DNA from: Elgaria multicarinata webbii
Taxonomy: Eukaryota; Chordata; Lepidosauria; Squamata; Anguidae
Assembly: GCF_023053635.1 (NCBI RefSeq)
Contig: NC_086188.1
Location: 1,190,501-1,254,500, forward strand
Direction: 5' to 3'
Length of the DNA: 64,000 nucleotides
In this document: one piece after another, positions 1-12,708 of the stretch
Layout: each line of letters begins with the position of its first letter
Position numbering within the stretch: position 1 is the first letter of the stretch
Made by a program: the position numbers and the translations under genes
Notes under the pieces: model-generated
Database searches by the model: none
What the model was told of the DNA's origin: nothing
Seen by the model: only the letters and a program-made list of their open reading frames with translations

Positions 1-14
1 TGCAAGGAAGCAAG

Positions 15-36
15 ACAGAGAGAGAGAGAGAGAGAA
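15..36. repeat. (GA)n microsatellite
   Basis: A short GA dinucleotide run. The following bases to about 1600 show no gene or clear repeat. Confidence 0.8.
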
Positions 37-1609
37 ATTGCCACATGCCTGGAGAATCAAAGCTTTTAAGATCTGAACAACAATAACACACACACCGCCC
101 CAAGACGTCTCAAGCAGAGAAATTTCCCTTGACAGCTAATGAACAGACGCCCACCTCTGCTCTACTAGAATTCCTTGCTGAAGATCACGAGACTTGTTAG
201 CCCATTATATAGTCCCCCATACAGCGCCCCAGCTCAGTTCCTTTGGAGCCAGAGTTAGAAAGGAGTCCTTCCTCCTTGGTTGCTAGGAAAAGTGAATAGA
301 TTTGATTTAGAGGCCTGTTATAGGCTTTTCAGAGGAAGCCACACCAAGATTCTTCGTCTTGAAACAATTTTAACCAAGTATTCCTCACTTGCCTTAACTG
401 CAACAAGAAAGGGACAGATTATTTTTAACTTAGAACATGCTGGTCTGTGACCTAAATGTAACTTTGGCTGTTTGCAAACATGCAATTTAAGCCAAAAGGT
501 GCTTGAAAACAAGCAGCATTTGATTGAGCTTTAGTGGTTACTTGTGCTGGTGGTGATATAGGCAAAGAGAACAATTAAATCCTGTGCAAGCAGCTCTTCC
601 AAGAGGGCAGAGAAGTCCTGAAGTGTATCAAAAAAAGCATCTTGTTTACACAACCCTTTTCTCAGAACTTGACACATAGGTTATGGAACGCAGACCCTGG
701 GCCTGCTGTTTACACAGTATCCTGGCACCAGTACAAGCCTCTGAGCATGCAGCAGTTAGGTCATCCTCATAGGACTCCTAGCAGCACCCTGCCAGCAAAT
801 TAGGAGAACAGGGTGACAAAGAGAGAGGGAGCAAAAAAAAAAAAAGCCTTTAAAAGCACAATACACTTTGTGGTGTAAGCACTCACTGTCCCTGTGGAAG
901 AAGGGACTAAAAGGAAGCACTTCTCCTTCCTGCCTGATCTGTTCCCTGGTATTTCATAGGCACTTAAAAGCCACAATTCATTTAGTCTAATGCCAATGGT
1001 GTAAATCCCTTGAGCCGAAACACCCCCTGAAACCCTTCAACTGATTATTCCAGCAGATTAACCACAAGAACTGGTTATGGGGGGAGGAAATTGTCTAGCG
1101 TGCAGAGCGTTCACCGCTAAGAAATCAACAAGAGGCAACGATGATCAAGTCCAAAATATTTTAAAAATAAACCACAGAACAGTCAGGAAGACAGGGCAGG
1201 CACATGACTGAAACAAAACAAAACAGATTTATAGTACTCAAGGCTGGCTAAAGAACATAAGCAGTATTAGATCTACTAACAGATGTGAATGGCAGAATAT
1301 GGCCATCAAGGCAATGACAGGACTAAGAAGAAAACGTATGTATTTAAAGGCTCAGGTTCTCGAATCGCTTTTGGAAGTTTCAACTTCTGTGTGTGTGTGT
1401 GCGCACACGCTTGAGTTGGGTTGTTCACCAACCTTCAATTGTTTTACACTTCAGCCTGCATTCTCTGGCATTGTTTTAAACTAATGCCATGTTTAGAACA
1501 AACAAAACAGATGCCATCTGTCCTCACTATCGAGTTAAGCAACCCTACAAAAGTTGAGAGAACTCCTGGATCCAACTGTCACTTGAGGCACAAGAGAAAG
1601 TCTGGCAAC

Positions 1610-2490
1610 AGTGATTTATGCTCTGGTGTCACCCCAGTTAGACTAATGGAATGTGTTGTTTGTGGGTTGCCCCTGAATACTGTTCAGAAGCTGCAGTTCA
1701 AAATACATCAACCAGGATTTTAACTGGGCTGGCTCATTGGGAACATGTATTGACAATTTTAAGAGATTTGCACTGGTTGGTGGTTTGCTTCTGAGCAAAT
1801 TCAAGGTCCTGGTTTTAACCTTTAAAGCCTTTCACCACTTGGGATCCACGTCCTTTCTCCTGTATCAACCTGCCTGGGACTTAAGACCTTCTACTGAGTC
1901 CTTCCTCACACAGCCACCATCATCTGAAATTAAGCAGGTGGAATGAGAGGGCTTCTTCCCATTGGTGGAGTCTGGCTGCGGAATTCCTTCCCTAGGGAAG
2001 TTGAGAACATGGGAAGCTGCCGTATACTGAGTCAGGCCATCAGTCATCAAGCCCAGTATTGTGGACACTGAATGGCAGCAGCAACGGCTCTCTAGGGTTT
2101 CAGGCACAATTCTTTCCTTGCCCTACCTCAAGAAGACGGGGATCAAACCTGGGACCTTCTGAGCTATGCCCCCTCCAAGTTCATCTGGCACCCACATTGT
2201 TTTCTTTCACGTATCAGGTTAAGGTATTTTTATTCTCTCAGCCATTTTAAATGAAATTATTTTTTATTTTATTTTTAGAAGTGAGGGAATTAAGTGGCTA
2301 TATTTTAACACTGTAATTTAATTATTCATTCTGCTGAATTTGGAGAAAGTGCTTTTTGTTTTGTGTTAGTGGGGTGTTTTTTTTCAGTAGTATGTTAGTT
2401 ATGTAATTGTATTTTACTGTAAATTCCTGCCGTGTACCACCCCAGGATTTAATGCATAAAGGGCGGTATAAATTAAAGAAAAATAGTCAG
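1610..2490 (+). mobile_element. L2 LINE fragment, 5'-truncated, split by a SINE
   Basis: Translated pieces match the C-terminal half of L2 ORF2: CGLPLNTVQKLQ near 1660, KFKVLVLTFKAFHHLG near 1800, WLRNSLPREVE near 1975, and after the SINE, GTHIVFFHV near 2190. The 3' end is L2-like, with a GGGCGGTATAAATTAAA tail at about 2461. The reading is broken by several frame changes, so this is an old, inactive copy. A reverse-oriented SINE sits inside it at about 2003-2180. Confidence 0.8.
2003..2180 (-). mobile_element. tRNA-derived SINE nested in L2
   Basis: Read on the minus strand it runs from a tRNA-like head (degenerate GGTTTGATCCCCG-type B box near 2135-2150) through a body matching CTGAAACCCTAGAGAGCC to an end resembling TGACTCAGTATACGGCAGCTTCC. 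The same family recurs at 7370-7577 and 39352-39632. The flanking L2 reading resumes on both sides, which shows the order of insertion. Confidence 0.75.
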
Positions 2491-3984
2491 GCCCACCTAG
2501 CTCATCTGTGGCACAATGGCCAGTTCCAGATACAAGCAGCAGTAGTGGAGCATTCTGTCCCTTACAACCTGTAGGAAACTAATGTTTAGGAACATGCTGA
2601 GCACATACTGACCATCCTTCTTCATGCATCATAGAATTAAAGGCCTGAGGAGGATCCACGTACCATCCAGCTCTAGATATGAATCTCTATGCATTGTCTC
2701 TCAACTGAAAAGTTACTAACTCTAAGGATTTCTTATGTTTTGTAGAAGAAATATCAGACTCATATGTACAGATGTGAAAGGACAAAAAAGGTCTATTTAA
2801 AAGCCGAAGAGAGCTGACGATTACCTGCCCAATCCTGATGTATAGCTTCCGTCCTTCCAACAATGGTTAATCGCAATGCTAATATCTAGGACAGCTTTCA
2901 GGGGATCTGATCCTTGAGTGGCTTGGGAAAGCTTCAAGTGGTGCAGCCTGAAATTCCCTCAGCTCGTGCTCTTTAATTAGCAGTACCGGAATGCAGAGTT
3001 AAGCCTGTGAGGGTGTGGGCCCTCTCCCCCTCCTCCCTTTTGTATTATGACTTCACTGGCTCTGACCTCATAGCCAAGCATTCAGGAATGTCTGCAAGAA
3101 CGCCTCTTGGAATGCCACTGCAGGCCAGGTTCACTACAGATAAGGGAGGGGACACTTTCCCAGCCCAGGACATTCCAAAAAACAGCCCAAGAATGCTAAC
3201 TTTGTTACTGTATTCCTCAGAAGAATAGGCATTCTTATTCCTGATACGCTAGTTACTTATAGACTGTATAATAATAATTTGGAATACTGGCAATATGACC
3301 TTTATCTCACCACTGTAAAGCATGGGGAAAGTCTGATTTTTCTCTAGGAAGCACTTCCAAAGTGCTTTACTGGCTGTGTACTTCCAAAATGGTGCAATTA
3401 CAGCAACGCCATTTAGTGGCTGTAAAATGAAAGTAGAACTTGCCAAGAACGTATCGACAAAGATGAACAGGCCATGTAAGGAGCCGACCTTAATCAAGCA
3501 AAGAATCTGGAAGCAGAAGCCCCGGTAAGTTGCAGGATAAAAGTCCTGGTGTAATGAAGCCTTGAGTGTGGGAGATTTGGAGGAGAGAGGCTCATAGGCA
3601 AGATATATCAGAATGAGGGCAAAAAACTGAGAAGAGAGGGAACAACGTCATGCAGGATCCTATTAGAAGAGAGCAAGCTCTCCCCACTCCCTTTACCTAA
3701 ACACAGAACACATCTGTTTATTTCGTTCACCCCCAAACATCACAATCCTGCACCAAGTAAAGCAATTAATGGAGTTGGCGATTGTGCAAATCACTAAGCT
3801 CATACAAATCATTGGAGAGAAGGATGAGCCTAGATCCGGGAAGCCTAGGTCAAAATACCAATTCATCCAGGGGTTCACCAGTTGGCTTTTCAGAAGACAA
3901 CAGCCACATTTGCATGGATTCTGCAGAGGTGTAGGTGATTCATTCATCAAGAATCCTAGATTATTTTTCATGCAAATGCAGCCA

Positions 3985-4062
3985 ACAAGTCTTTATAAAC
4001 TGCCCAAAGAGCTTCAGCTATGGGGCGGTATATAAATGTAATAAATAATAAATAATAATTGG
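3985..4062 (+). mobile_element. L2-type 3' tail
   Basis: It has the conserved LINE/SINE tail (CCCAAAGAGCTTCAGCTATG then GGGCGGTATATAAATG) followed by AATAAATAATAAATAATAAT. The same tail occurs at 37010-37065. Confidence 0.7.
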
Positions 4063-5704
4063 CCTTGGCTACCCAGCTCTGAAATTGGGATAAGAATGAT
4101 CTGCCTCATTAGAAGGATAATACGAAGAATTTAAAGTATATATTCTGGGAAGGACCAACAAATAACCTATGAATGGTATGGCTACATTCCAAGTAACATG
4201 GGTGAAAGTAATTAATGGGTAAAGGTTATTCAAGGCTATATACTGCTGTTTAGTACAGTTTACAAAGGGGTAAGAACTATTTTTTCCTCTTTCCTAACAA
4301 AATAAAAGTATGCCAAAACAATGAATTTATTCTGTGCTTGTATTCTGAATTCTGTGTTGAGCAACATTTTTGGCAGAAAGGCAAGATATCAATTTAAACA
4401 ATTAAATAAATATCAAAGTAAGTCTCTCTTTGTTTAAAGGTTGTCTTAGAGCAAAGCAGAGGACCTTTCTGTCCCCAAAGGATGACAACTGAATTACTGA
4501 CAGAGTAATTCATTAAAGGAGTAAGGTTACTTTTCTCCCCCACAGGTTACTTGAATGCAGATTTGTGTCCTTGTAAACCGATCGGGGCTACAGCAACCAG
4601 GTTTTCATGCAGCACTAATACCACTGAGTTACCAAAAACGCACAGCCATTATTTCTTTTTCAACTCAAAGTATCCGTTTCTCTTCTAGCAAACTCTATAC
4701 AATTACATTTTACTTTTGCATAGCTCCCAAAAGCTATCCACACAAAAACTGACAATGCTCCAACAGACAAGAAGCTCTAAAATTGCATTTCTTGGCTTAG
4801 GGTGCTCATTCATATATTAATCCTGTTCTCTGCAGTCAGGGGTTATGTATCTGCTGTGTCATTTGTTTTCTTCAACAGAGGCCTCCAGCCAAATTCCCCC
4901 AAAACTCTTAAGCTTTTACTACTAAGCCATTAAGAAAGAAACATTCAATGAAGACATTTATTAGAGAGCCCATCTTCATAGCTTAAGTGTATTCTCTCAG
5001 TTTGGAAAGAGACCCCTCTTAACAGATATTGCCTTTTAGGGAAAGTTTTGGAGTTCTTTCCCCAATACTTGAAGTATTTGCCTTTACTTTCTGAACAGTT
5101 TTGTTCTGAATAGTTCCTCCAATTCAATGCTGTCAGCTCTTGTGGTTCTTCAAATGACGCAACAGCAGCCCACTTCCTTCATTTGCAATTCATATTATGT
5201 CCCTTTCTATTTTGCTTTTCTGTGCTGAAGGAAATCCATCATCAAGAAGGACCTAGAGCTCCTCAAGATCACAGAAGGAAAACTGAATGGGAAAGCTTTC
5301 AAACATCTCCCCCTACTCATTTCAGTAAGGGACTTAAAAACAACACAAAACATATAGCCAGATTGACAGCAGATCAATTTGAAATATAAGATTAAAAAGT
5401 TACCCAACAATCAACTCCCAAGTTATTAGTTACTAAGCAGATGCATTCAATAACTATCAGAAACATTTTGTAGAGCAGGTAATTGAAAGTAAAGTCATCA
5501 GACTAACTAATAGCAACAAAATTATTATAATACTGTTGGTGATTAATAACGTAAAAAACAGTGTTTTTGAATGGTTTTGCAACATATGACTCTTATCTAC
5601 ACAAGCTACAAAATTTATGTTAGAACAGTATTACCTCCAAACTGTGTTCCAAAGAGCCCTGAAGCCTATCACACCAGGCATTCCTCACACAAGGCAAGAC
5701 TACA

Positions 5705-5970
5705 ATACATCTATTTATTAGTATTTTTAAAATTAATTTATATCCTGCAATCTTACCCAAAAATAGTGCTCAAGGTGGCTACCAATAAATCTCAGATTAA
5801 AAACAAAATCTGAGTACATAACATAAAATAAATAAATAAAATTAAAACACAATAAAAGACAATCAGAGAAATAAGCAGCATCAACCCATTCAAAATCCCT
5901 TCAGCAACAAAACAGCTTATATGACAAAGGCCTGCCTGAATAAGAACGTCTTTTCCTGGCAGCAGAACAA
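5705..5970 (-). mobile_element. L2 3' fragment
   Basis: Read on the minus strand, it ends in the L2-like signature (CACCTTGAGCACTA, then ATAAATTAATTTTAAAAA) and upstream of that keeps a degraded ORF2 terminus (CCAGGAAAAGACGTTC, as in the L2 LFxQAF end). It is old and has no open frame. Confidence 0.6.
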
Positions 5971-6399
5971 CAACAGAGAAGAACAACAACTCCTCATGGA
6001 GTCCCAGAATCTGGGAATAGCCTGGGCTCTAATTAGCATGTTAGCTAGTAAGTCAAGGGCTTCCATTTCTTGCACTGTTTTTAATGTTATCCCAAAGTAG
6101 GAATCTCTTGCTGAAGCCATAGCTTATTATATAAGCCACAGGATAAGTTTTTAGCATAGGAAACTAATCATGTGGGGCCAGGATGGCAACGAAAACAGTC
6201 ATACTTTAAAACTACCCAAGTACGTTCTCCTGAAAAGCCACAGAATAAAATATTCAGCTTACAGCACAAACTTCACTCTCTCCTAAAGATTGGGAAAATG
6301 TTTGAAGTCAACACTGACATTGTTATATGCCACTTCAGCTCAGCCTAGGCCTGCTTGCATAAAACTACTTGTTGGTACACAGATGGACATGTATATTTA

Positions 6400-6443
6400 C
6401 CCACACCCACACCCACACCCCCCCCCACACACACACACACAAA
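6400..6443. repeat. (CA)n / poly-C microsatellite
   Basis: CACACC repeats, a C run and then CA dinucleotides. The flanking 6120-7360 shows no gene. Confidence 0.8.
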
Positions 6444-7369
6444 ACTAAATCCCTATGTAACATCTCAATAAGTCAAACCCTTAAAATGCATTGTTTGAAA
6501 GGTATGTGCAAAGTCCCAAAAATAATATTTCATCTTAGAATACAGCTGAATGCTAAGAAGGGCTGCATTCACAACAATGAACCCATTCATAAGCACTACA
6601 TACTAACTGAATAAGAGAAGTGAAATATGGGCATAATCCACCAAGAATTTATCCTATGCAAACCCCATTGAAATAAATGTCTCATTCATTCCAATGCTTT
6701 GCTTTTGCTCAAGTTCCATTTAGCGCTGAGGGAGCACTCTCATTTGATGGTCCCCAACCCAATGCTGAGGTCAGTAGTAGTTTACACTTATGCCCCAATT
6801 TAATTATGGGTCCATGCACATATTACTTGATGGATCAAAAACCACAGATGTAAATTGGATACACACTGGAAATGTGCATAGGCACTGTCTCCTCCCACTG
6901 CACTGCTTTCAATGATAAGCACAATTCAACTTTCATTCAAACATTCATCCCAATTTGGATTCATTTTAAAGAGCAAAGAGTGAAGGTATTATTGTAATAT
7001 GAGTTATCTGTACAATTGCCAACAACTGAGCATTCTGCAAAGAAAGCATTTTACACTGGTCTTTTAAAAAATCCAGAGATTTTGAGAACCAGAAAAATAT
7101 TTTCAACAAAACAAGAACAGAAAAGACTATATTGTGATTTCTAGAGCACTTATAGTATACAAGATGCTTTGCAATCATTTATGTCCTCAGTTTTCACAGG
7201 CTTGTAGAATATCAATGTGCTTGGATTTAGAGACTAGCATTGGTCTCCTCCTGCTTTTAAATACTCCATAGGGCTGTGCATTCCAGAGAATAATATGGTG
7301 ATGTCACACTACCAAAAAGTTCTCAAGGATCAAGACAGAAAGAGAAACTATGTGAAAGTGGGGCATGAT

Positions 7370-7577
7370 CTTAGCCAGCCGTTGAGCACCTGGTTTACAT
7401 GCAAAAGGTCCTAGTTTGAATCTTTAGCATCTCCAGATGAAAAGAATCAGGTACAGCAGGTGATGGAAAAGACCTCTGCCTGAGACCCCTGGAGAGCTAC
7501 AGCCGGTCAGAACAGACAATAATTGGGTTAAATGGACCGATGGCTTGACCTAATATTATGCAGCTTCCTATGTTCCT
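7370..7577 (+). mobile_element. tRNA-derived SINE
   Basis: The head is tRNA-like (GCCGTTGAGCACCTGG, A-box-like; GGTCCTAGTTTGAATC, B-box-like near 7408). The body has GACCCCTGGAGAGCTAC and the end is GCAGCTTCCTATGTTCC. It is diverged from the 39352 copy, so it is old. Confidence 0.75.
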
Positions 7578-8269
7578 TAAGTTACCATTTTAGTCCTTTC
7601 CCTAAACATAGCAGCATGTAAATTTATTCCAACTGTATCCACAGCAACAAGATGATAACAGTTTATCCTTCAGGCAAAAACCTAGCTATCTGGCTATTGC
7701 ACATGCTTTGACAGCAAAACAAATAGTCTATTTACATACATATACAGACATAAAAACACTCCAAGTATCTGGATAGTTTAACTTTATTTATCATTTTCTG
7801 AGATTAGAGAGAGAGAGAGCACTTTGCCTTGCTATTAACAGACAATCCTGCAAAATACAGCTTGTCTTTAAAGAATTCTTCTTCTCCTGGAGCACTTTCA
7901 AAACAGGCGTAGACTCTGCCAGTGCCATGACAGACAATCCATTTGTACACTGAAACAGGTAGATTAAAAAGTGTGCAAAGATGCTAGTCAGCCCTGGTTA
8001 AAAAAAATAATATGTCTCTTCTCTCCTGTAATAGTATCAACTATTAAGGTTTCTTTTTTGTTGCCAGTAGAATCAATGCACAACTTGATCCATGATATCA
8101 TTAGCTATCAGAATCAAATAACCATTCAGGGAAGGATTACAAACGTATTATAAATACAAACTATACTATTGTATCACAGTGTCGCTCTTGAAGGTTTAGT
8201 TGGTCTCCTGAAGCTATGGGTATCTTGTGTAAAAGATCATGGGTAACAGAAAATACACAGCAACCCAGT

Positions 8270-8440
8270 GGTTAAGCATTTTGAGCTAAACATTATGGCT
8301 TAGTGTCTCGTGTGAACCATTCCTAATCACGATGGCTATATAACCAAGGTTTAAACACACTCACTAACCATTTGCTGCAAAAGACTTTGTGGCCTAATCA
8401 TGGCTTAGCATACTGCCTGTCTTGAACAGGCCTACTATGC
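8270..8440. mobile_element. AACCATGG-rich foldback repeat, decayed
   Basis: Inverted words around CTAACCA, ATGGCTTAG and ATCATGGCTTAG recall a dispersed palindromic family also seen at 35040-35620, 36480-36700, 56712-56790 and 60640-60970. The superfamily is not recognised. Confidence 0.4.
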
Positions 8441-9984
8441 CTTAACATTGCAGTGCAAACTTATGATGCACCATTAGGACCAATCTCAATGCGGTAAGTC
8501 ACAAGACAGCTTCTTGAGCCAGCAAATATTAATGGAGAGGGGGTTTCTTTCTCTTTACCTTCATGTTTGCTGTGGTGAAGGCCAAGCTAATGTATTGCTA
8601 TTTTCAAGACTGGGAGCTAATGGCATATATTCTCTCCCTTTTCCTGAAGAGTGATGGGCACCTTGGAGAAATCAACATCTCTGCCCGCGACGCAACATGA
8701 ATGCCACTCACTCTTATTCCTAGATGCTTGAAGGGAGACTGGAGACACATTTCTCACTGAATCTGCATGCCTCAAACCTAGTGACCTGACATAGCCATCT
8801 CCTATTTCAGCCATTTTTAAAAATCCCTCTCTTGCCCTCAGATGTTCTTCATTTCTATACTTAATGTACCAGACATTCTATATGATAAGTAGCATAGCCT
8901 TACTGTTAAAATTTTAAGGAGAACAGATCTTAAATCTCACTGCAAACCCTAAATTGAGTTATGCTCAGCACTGTGCAAGCCCTCTAAATTGTTAGTTGCA
9001 TAACATTTGATGGTTGACTGGCTAGCTGGCACATCCTATAGTTTGTGACTTTTGAACAACCAAATAATGATGTGCTCAAATAGCCATTTTGAGCTGCTAT
9101 AGATGGTTGGTGACGAGTCTGTTTGTTCTATTGAAAACAGTAACTGACAAGCTGAGAAAATTCCCACCTTTAATTAACACAGGAGATAAAACAGATATAT
9201 TAGAAGTCAAAGACTTGCAAGGAGTAAGGTGTGAGCTGTTACATTTCAGTTCAATGTGCCTAGATATATTTATTATTTATCAGAGCAGTGCTTTATAAAT
9301 CAGCCTCAACCAGCATAGCCAATGGTCAGGAATTATGGATCTGCTTACCGTGCCCTTTGTTAAGTTCATGAAGTAAAGATAGGAACTAAGGGTGCTTTCA
9401 GGTACAGTTCATAGCTCTGCCAATCAAACGTAGCTACTATCTTTCCCTCAAGGGATTGTATGTGGTAAGAAAAAAGATGGAGAAAGTGGTGGGAAAACAA
9501 GAAGGATTACAAGTGGAAGAGGTAAAATTCTGTGATTGAAGCAGAAAGACTGCACAATAAAAGCTTTATCTGGAAGCACCCTAAGATTTTGGGATGCACC
9601 TGCCTGGTCTCCATTACAAGCCTGAATTTCTAATGAGTGTTTCAGAATGAAAATAATTCATGGTGAATGTGGGGTTGTCAAATCCTAAGAACAATCCAAC
9701 TTTGGATACCTAAGAACAGAATACCCAAGTCCATGCTCCCTCAGCTTCAAACTGATATAACAGAAAATGAAGGAGCCAAGCAGGAGGTGACGATTTTCAG
9801 GAGAAGTGTTTTATTCTGATAGAGCTTTTTCAGACCAATGAGGGGGTAAAATTAAAAGAAAGTATTCTGATTTAATATTTCAGCCAACTTAGTATACGAA
9901 AAAGAATATGCACCAGAAAGCTGCTGGGAAACCAGCATAACAACTAAGAATTTGTAGCATTTTAACGACTAATTTTTTTATTAT

Positions 9985-10085
9985 GATATAAGCTTTTGAG
10001 AACTAGAGTCTACTTCATCAAGTGCATGTTAGTCTTTTAAGGTGCCTCAAGACTGGTTTTTGCTGCAACAGACTACTATGGCTCC
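9985..10085. mobile_element. Penelope-like repeat end with hammerhead-like motif
   Basis: It carries the shared box TTTTAAGGTGCCTCAAGAC at 10034-10052 followed by TTTTTGCTGCAACAGACTA. Read on the minus strand, CTTGATGA (10023-10016) precedes an imperfect stem and a CAAAAG, resembling a decayed hammerhead ribozyme core. Related copies lie at 18130-18245 and 42515-42605. Family assignment is tentative. Confidence 0.45.
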
Positions 10086-11459
10086 CCCTCTGGAAGTTGG
10101 CAAGATAGGATAGCAACCCTGTGGACTCACCTACAGATAACTCTAAAGCCTTCTACTGGTTAGTTTTAAGAACATATTCCACTAATAAAGTAACTAAGGA
10201 GCTCCATTATTTAGGGTGAATCTTTACATTAGCTCTCGTTCCTGTCCCCATAAAACATTCTGAACACTGCAAAAATAGCAGCTACAGGGAAGAAATTAGT
10301 CCCCTAGAAGATTAAAAACAGAAATTCTCTAATTCCTGGGCAACCTTCAAGCTCTCTTTGCATCTATAATTTCTGTTTCTAATTTAATATTCCCGTGCAA
10401 TTTTATGGAAATATTCAGAACGTGTCAGGAACTGCTCAAAATGCAGAGCAAGCAACCAAGTTAATTAGAACTTGAAGCAGCTAATAAGGGTGACGAAAGA
10501 AAAGGGGGGAAATGCAGTGGACCAGTATTTTACTGCCTTCCGGATTTCCTTCTGCTTTATATCCAAGCCCCTTTAGCTGAAATCCATGTGGAACTAGCAT
10601 GAAGAAGAAGGCTATCTCCCAAGATGCTGTTAACAAGGAAGCTAAGAGTGGTGGTTCGAAGTTAACTCCCCCAGTAGCTGAAAATATGCCTCAGAAAAGC
10701 TGAGATCATTGCCAATGTGCTATAAACACACTTCATTGAAATCCCGAAAACCCTTCCTTCAGCTGAGGCAGCTGGAAACATGTTAACCCAATACCGTTCC
10801 CAAAGACTTAGTAAATACTCCCCACAGGAATGCCAAGGGTAGAAACAAAGGTGGCTTTCATGAGTCACCCACACCTCTCTACGCCAATTCCCAGGCACTG
10901 GAAGGATCACATCTTAAAATGAACAACAAAGATGAACATTTAATCTTGACTTTTTAAGCAACGTGCCTAAGGAAAGGGGAGAGAAAGAAGATGCAAAGCC
11001 CTATAACAAGCTTTGATGATGGGGAGCCAAGATAATGTTTTTTTTCCTGAGCCACTCCCAAGTAGGACACAAGGAACAGCGTAAGAGAAGACAAATTGTT
11101 CAGCTGAGAGAAGGCTAGCCATTTTGACATTTCTTGGCTGGTGCACCAAGTCTTCTTTTGCATTAGGTCATTGCTTGTAATAAAAAAAAAACTAAGGAAG
11201 ATTCAAATAAATTAGAAACAAATGGTGCCATTCCTCACCTTAACCCTTACTTTTTATGTGTGCAGCCTCTGATGTCTATATACAGGAGAGAGTGGAAGGT
11301 TCATATTTCTTGACATTTTACCCATGGATTTTAATCTCCAAAAACATCTCAGAATACAGAAGGTAGAGAATTGTCCACTAATTAACCCCCTAGCACTTAA
11401 TGGCTGCTGGGATTCTTGCAAAGAATGCTGGAACTAGGGAGGGCCTTAAAACTGAGGCA

Positions 11460-12708
11460 CTTCTGATGTCCCTTTTCAGCAGCTGTCGATACCATCGACC
11501 ATGGTATCCTTCTGGAACGCCTGAGGGGTTTGGGAATACGGGGCACTGTGCTCCGGTGGTTCCGGTCCTACCTCTCAGGTAGATTCCAGATGGTGATGCT
11601 GGGGGATAGTTGCACCTCAAAAAAGGAGCTGTTGTATGGCGTACCACAAGTTGCCATCCTATCCCCAATGCTGTTTAACATCTACATGAAACCACTGGGA
11701 GAGATCATCCGGAGGCATGGGGCGGGGTGCTATCAGTATGCTGATGACACCCAAATGTATTTCTCTATGCCTTCAATAACAGCATCAGCTAAGGATAGTG
11801 TGTCTCCTCTGAATGAATGCTTGGAGGCGGTAATGAGCTGTATGAGGGGAAAAAAACTGAAGCTGAATCCAGACAAAACAGAGGTGCTTGCTGTCAAGGG
11901 CTCTGACCTAGGTTTGGAGGTGTGCCAACCAGTTCTGGATAGGGCTACTCTCCCCCTGAAACACTGTGTTCACAGTTTGGGGGTGCTCCAGGATCCGTCG
12001 CTCCAAATGACAGCCCAGATAGATGCGACGGCCAGGAGTGCCTACTATCAGCTTCGGCTGATACGCCAGCTGCGCTCCTTCTTAGAGTCAGAAGACCTAA
12101 AGACAGTCGTGCATGCGCTGGTAACCTCAAGGCTTGACTTCTGCAATGCGCTCTACATAGGGCTACCATTGTACCTAGTTCGGAAACTTCAACTCGTTCA
12201 AAATATGGCAGCCAGGTTGGTCACCAGTACATCTAGGGGTGAGCATATTACCCCAACATTAAAATCACTCCACTGGCTGCCAATTAGTTTCTGGGCAAAG
12301 TACAAAGTGTTGGTCATTACCTTTAAAGCCCTAAATGGTTTGGGTCCAGGTTACCTGCGGGATCGCCTTCTCCCATACAGTCCGCCCCGCACACTCAGGT
12401 CCTCTGGGGTGAACTTACTTCAGTCAGCGAAAACTAGGCTGACATCAGTTTCCCAGAGGACCTTTTCTTCTGTCGCCCCCAGATTGTGGAATGGCCTGCC
12501 GGATGAGATTCGTAAAATTAACTCTCTGTGTGATTTTAAGGCAGCTTTAAAGACTAGCCTTTTCTGGCAGGCCTATCCAGATCAATGTTAAATCAAGAAT
12601 TTTTAAGATGTATTGATTCCTGTTCTAATGTTGTTCCCCGCCTCAATCCAAAGAGAGAGGCGGGTAATAAATAAATAAATAAATATATTATTATTATTAT
12701 TATTATTT
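11460..12708 (+). mobile_element. L2 LINE, 5'-truncated, reverse transcriptase reading open
   Basis: A LINE-2 copy holding the second half of ORF2. The frame from about 11485 to the stop at 12589-12591 is open. It starts in the reverse transcriptase (DTIDHGILLERL), passes the GVPQ..LSPMLFNIYM block (11638-11690) and the catalytic YADD (11737-11748), and ends in the L2 C-terminal domain (SRLDFCNALYIGLP, LHWLPISFWAKYKVLVITFK, PRLWNGLPDEI). The endonuclease and the N-terminal part of the RT are absent, so it cannot move on its own. The 3' end is complete, with a GGCGGGTAATAAATAAATAA tail and ATT repeats to 12708. An open frame plus an intact tail suggests a fairly recent insertion, antisense to CLIP1. 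Confidence 0.9.

Noticed and set aside
4555-4752. Short open frames in the first 11 kb
   Set aside because: All are under about 100 codons, without homology or exon signals.
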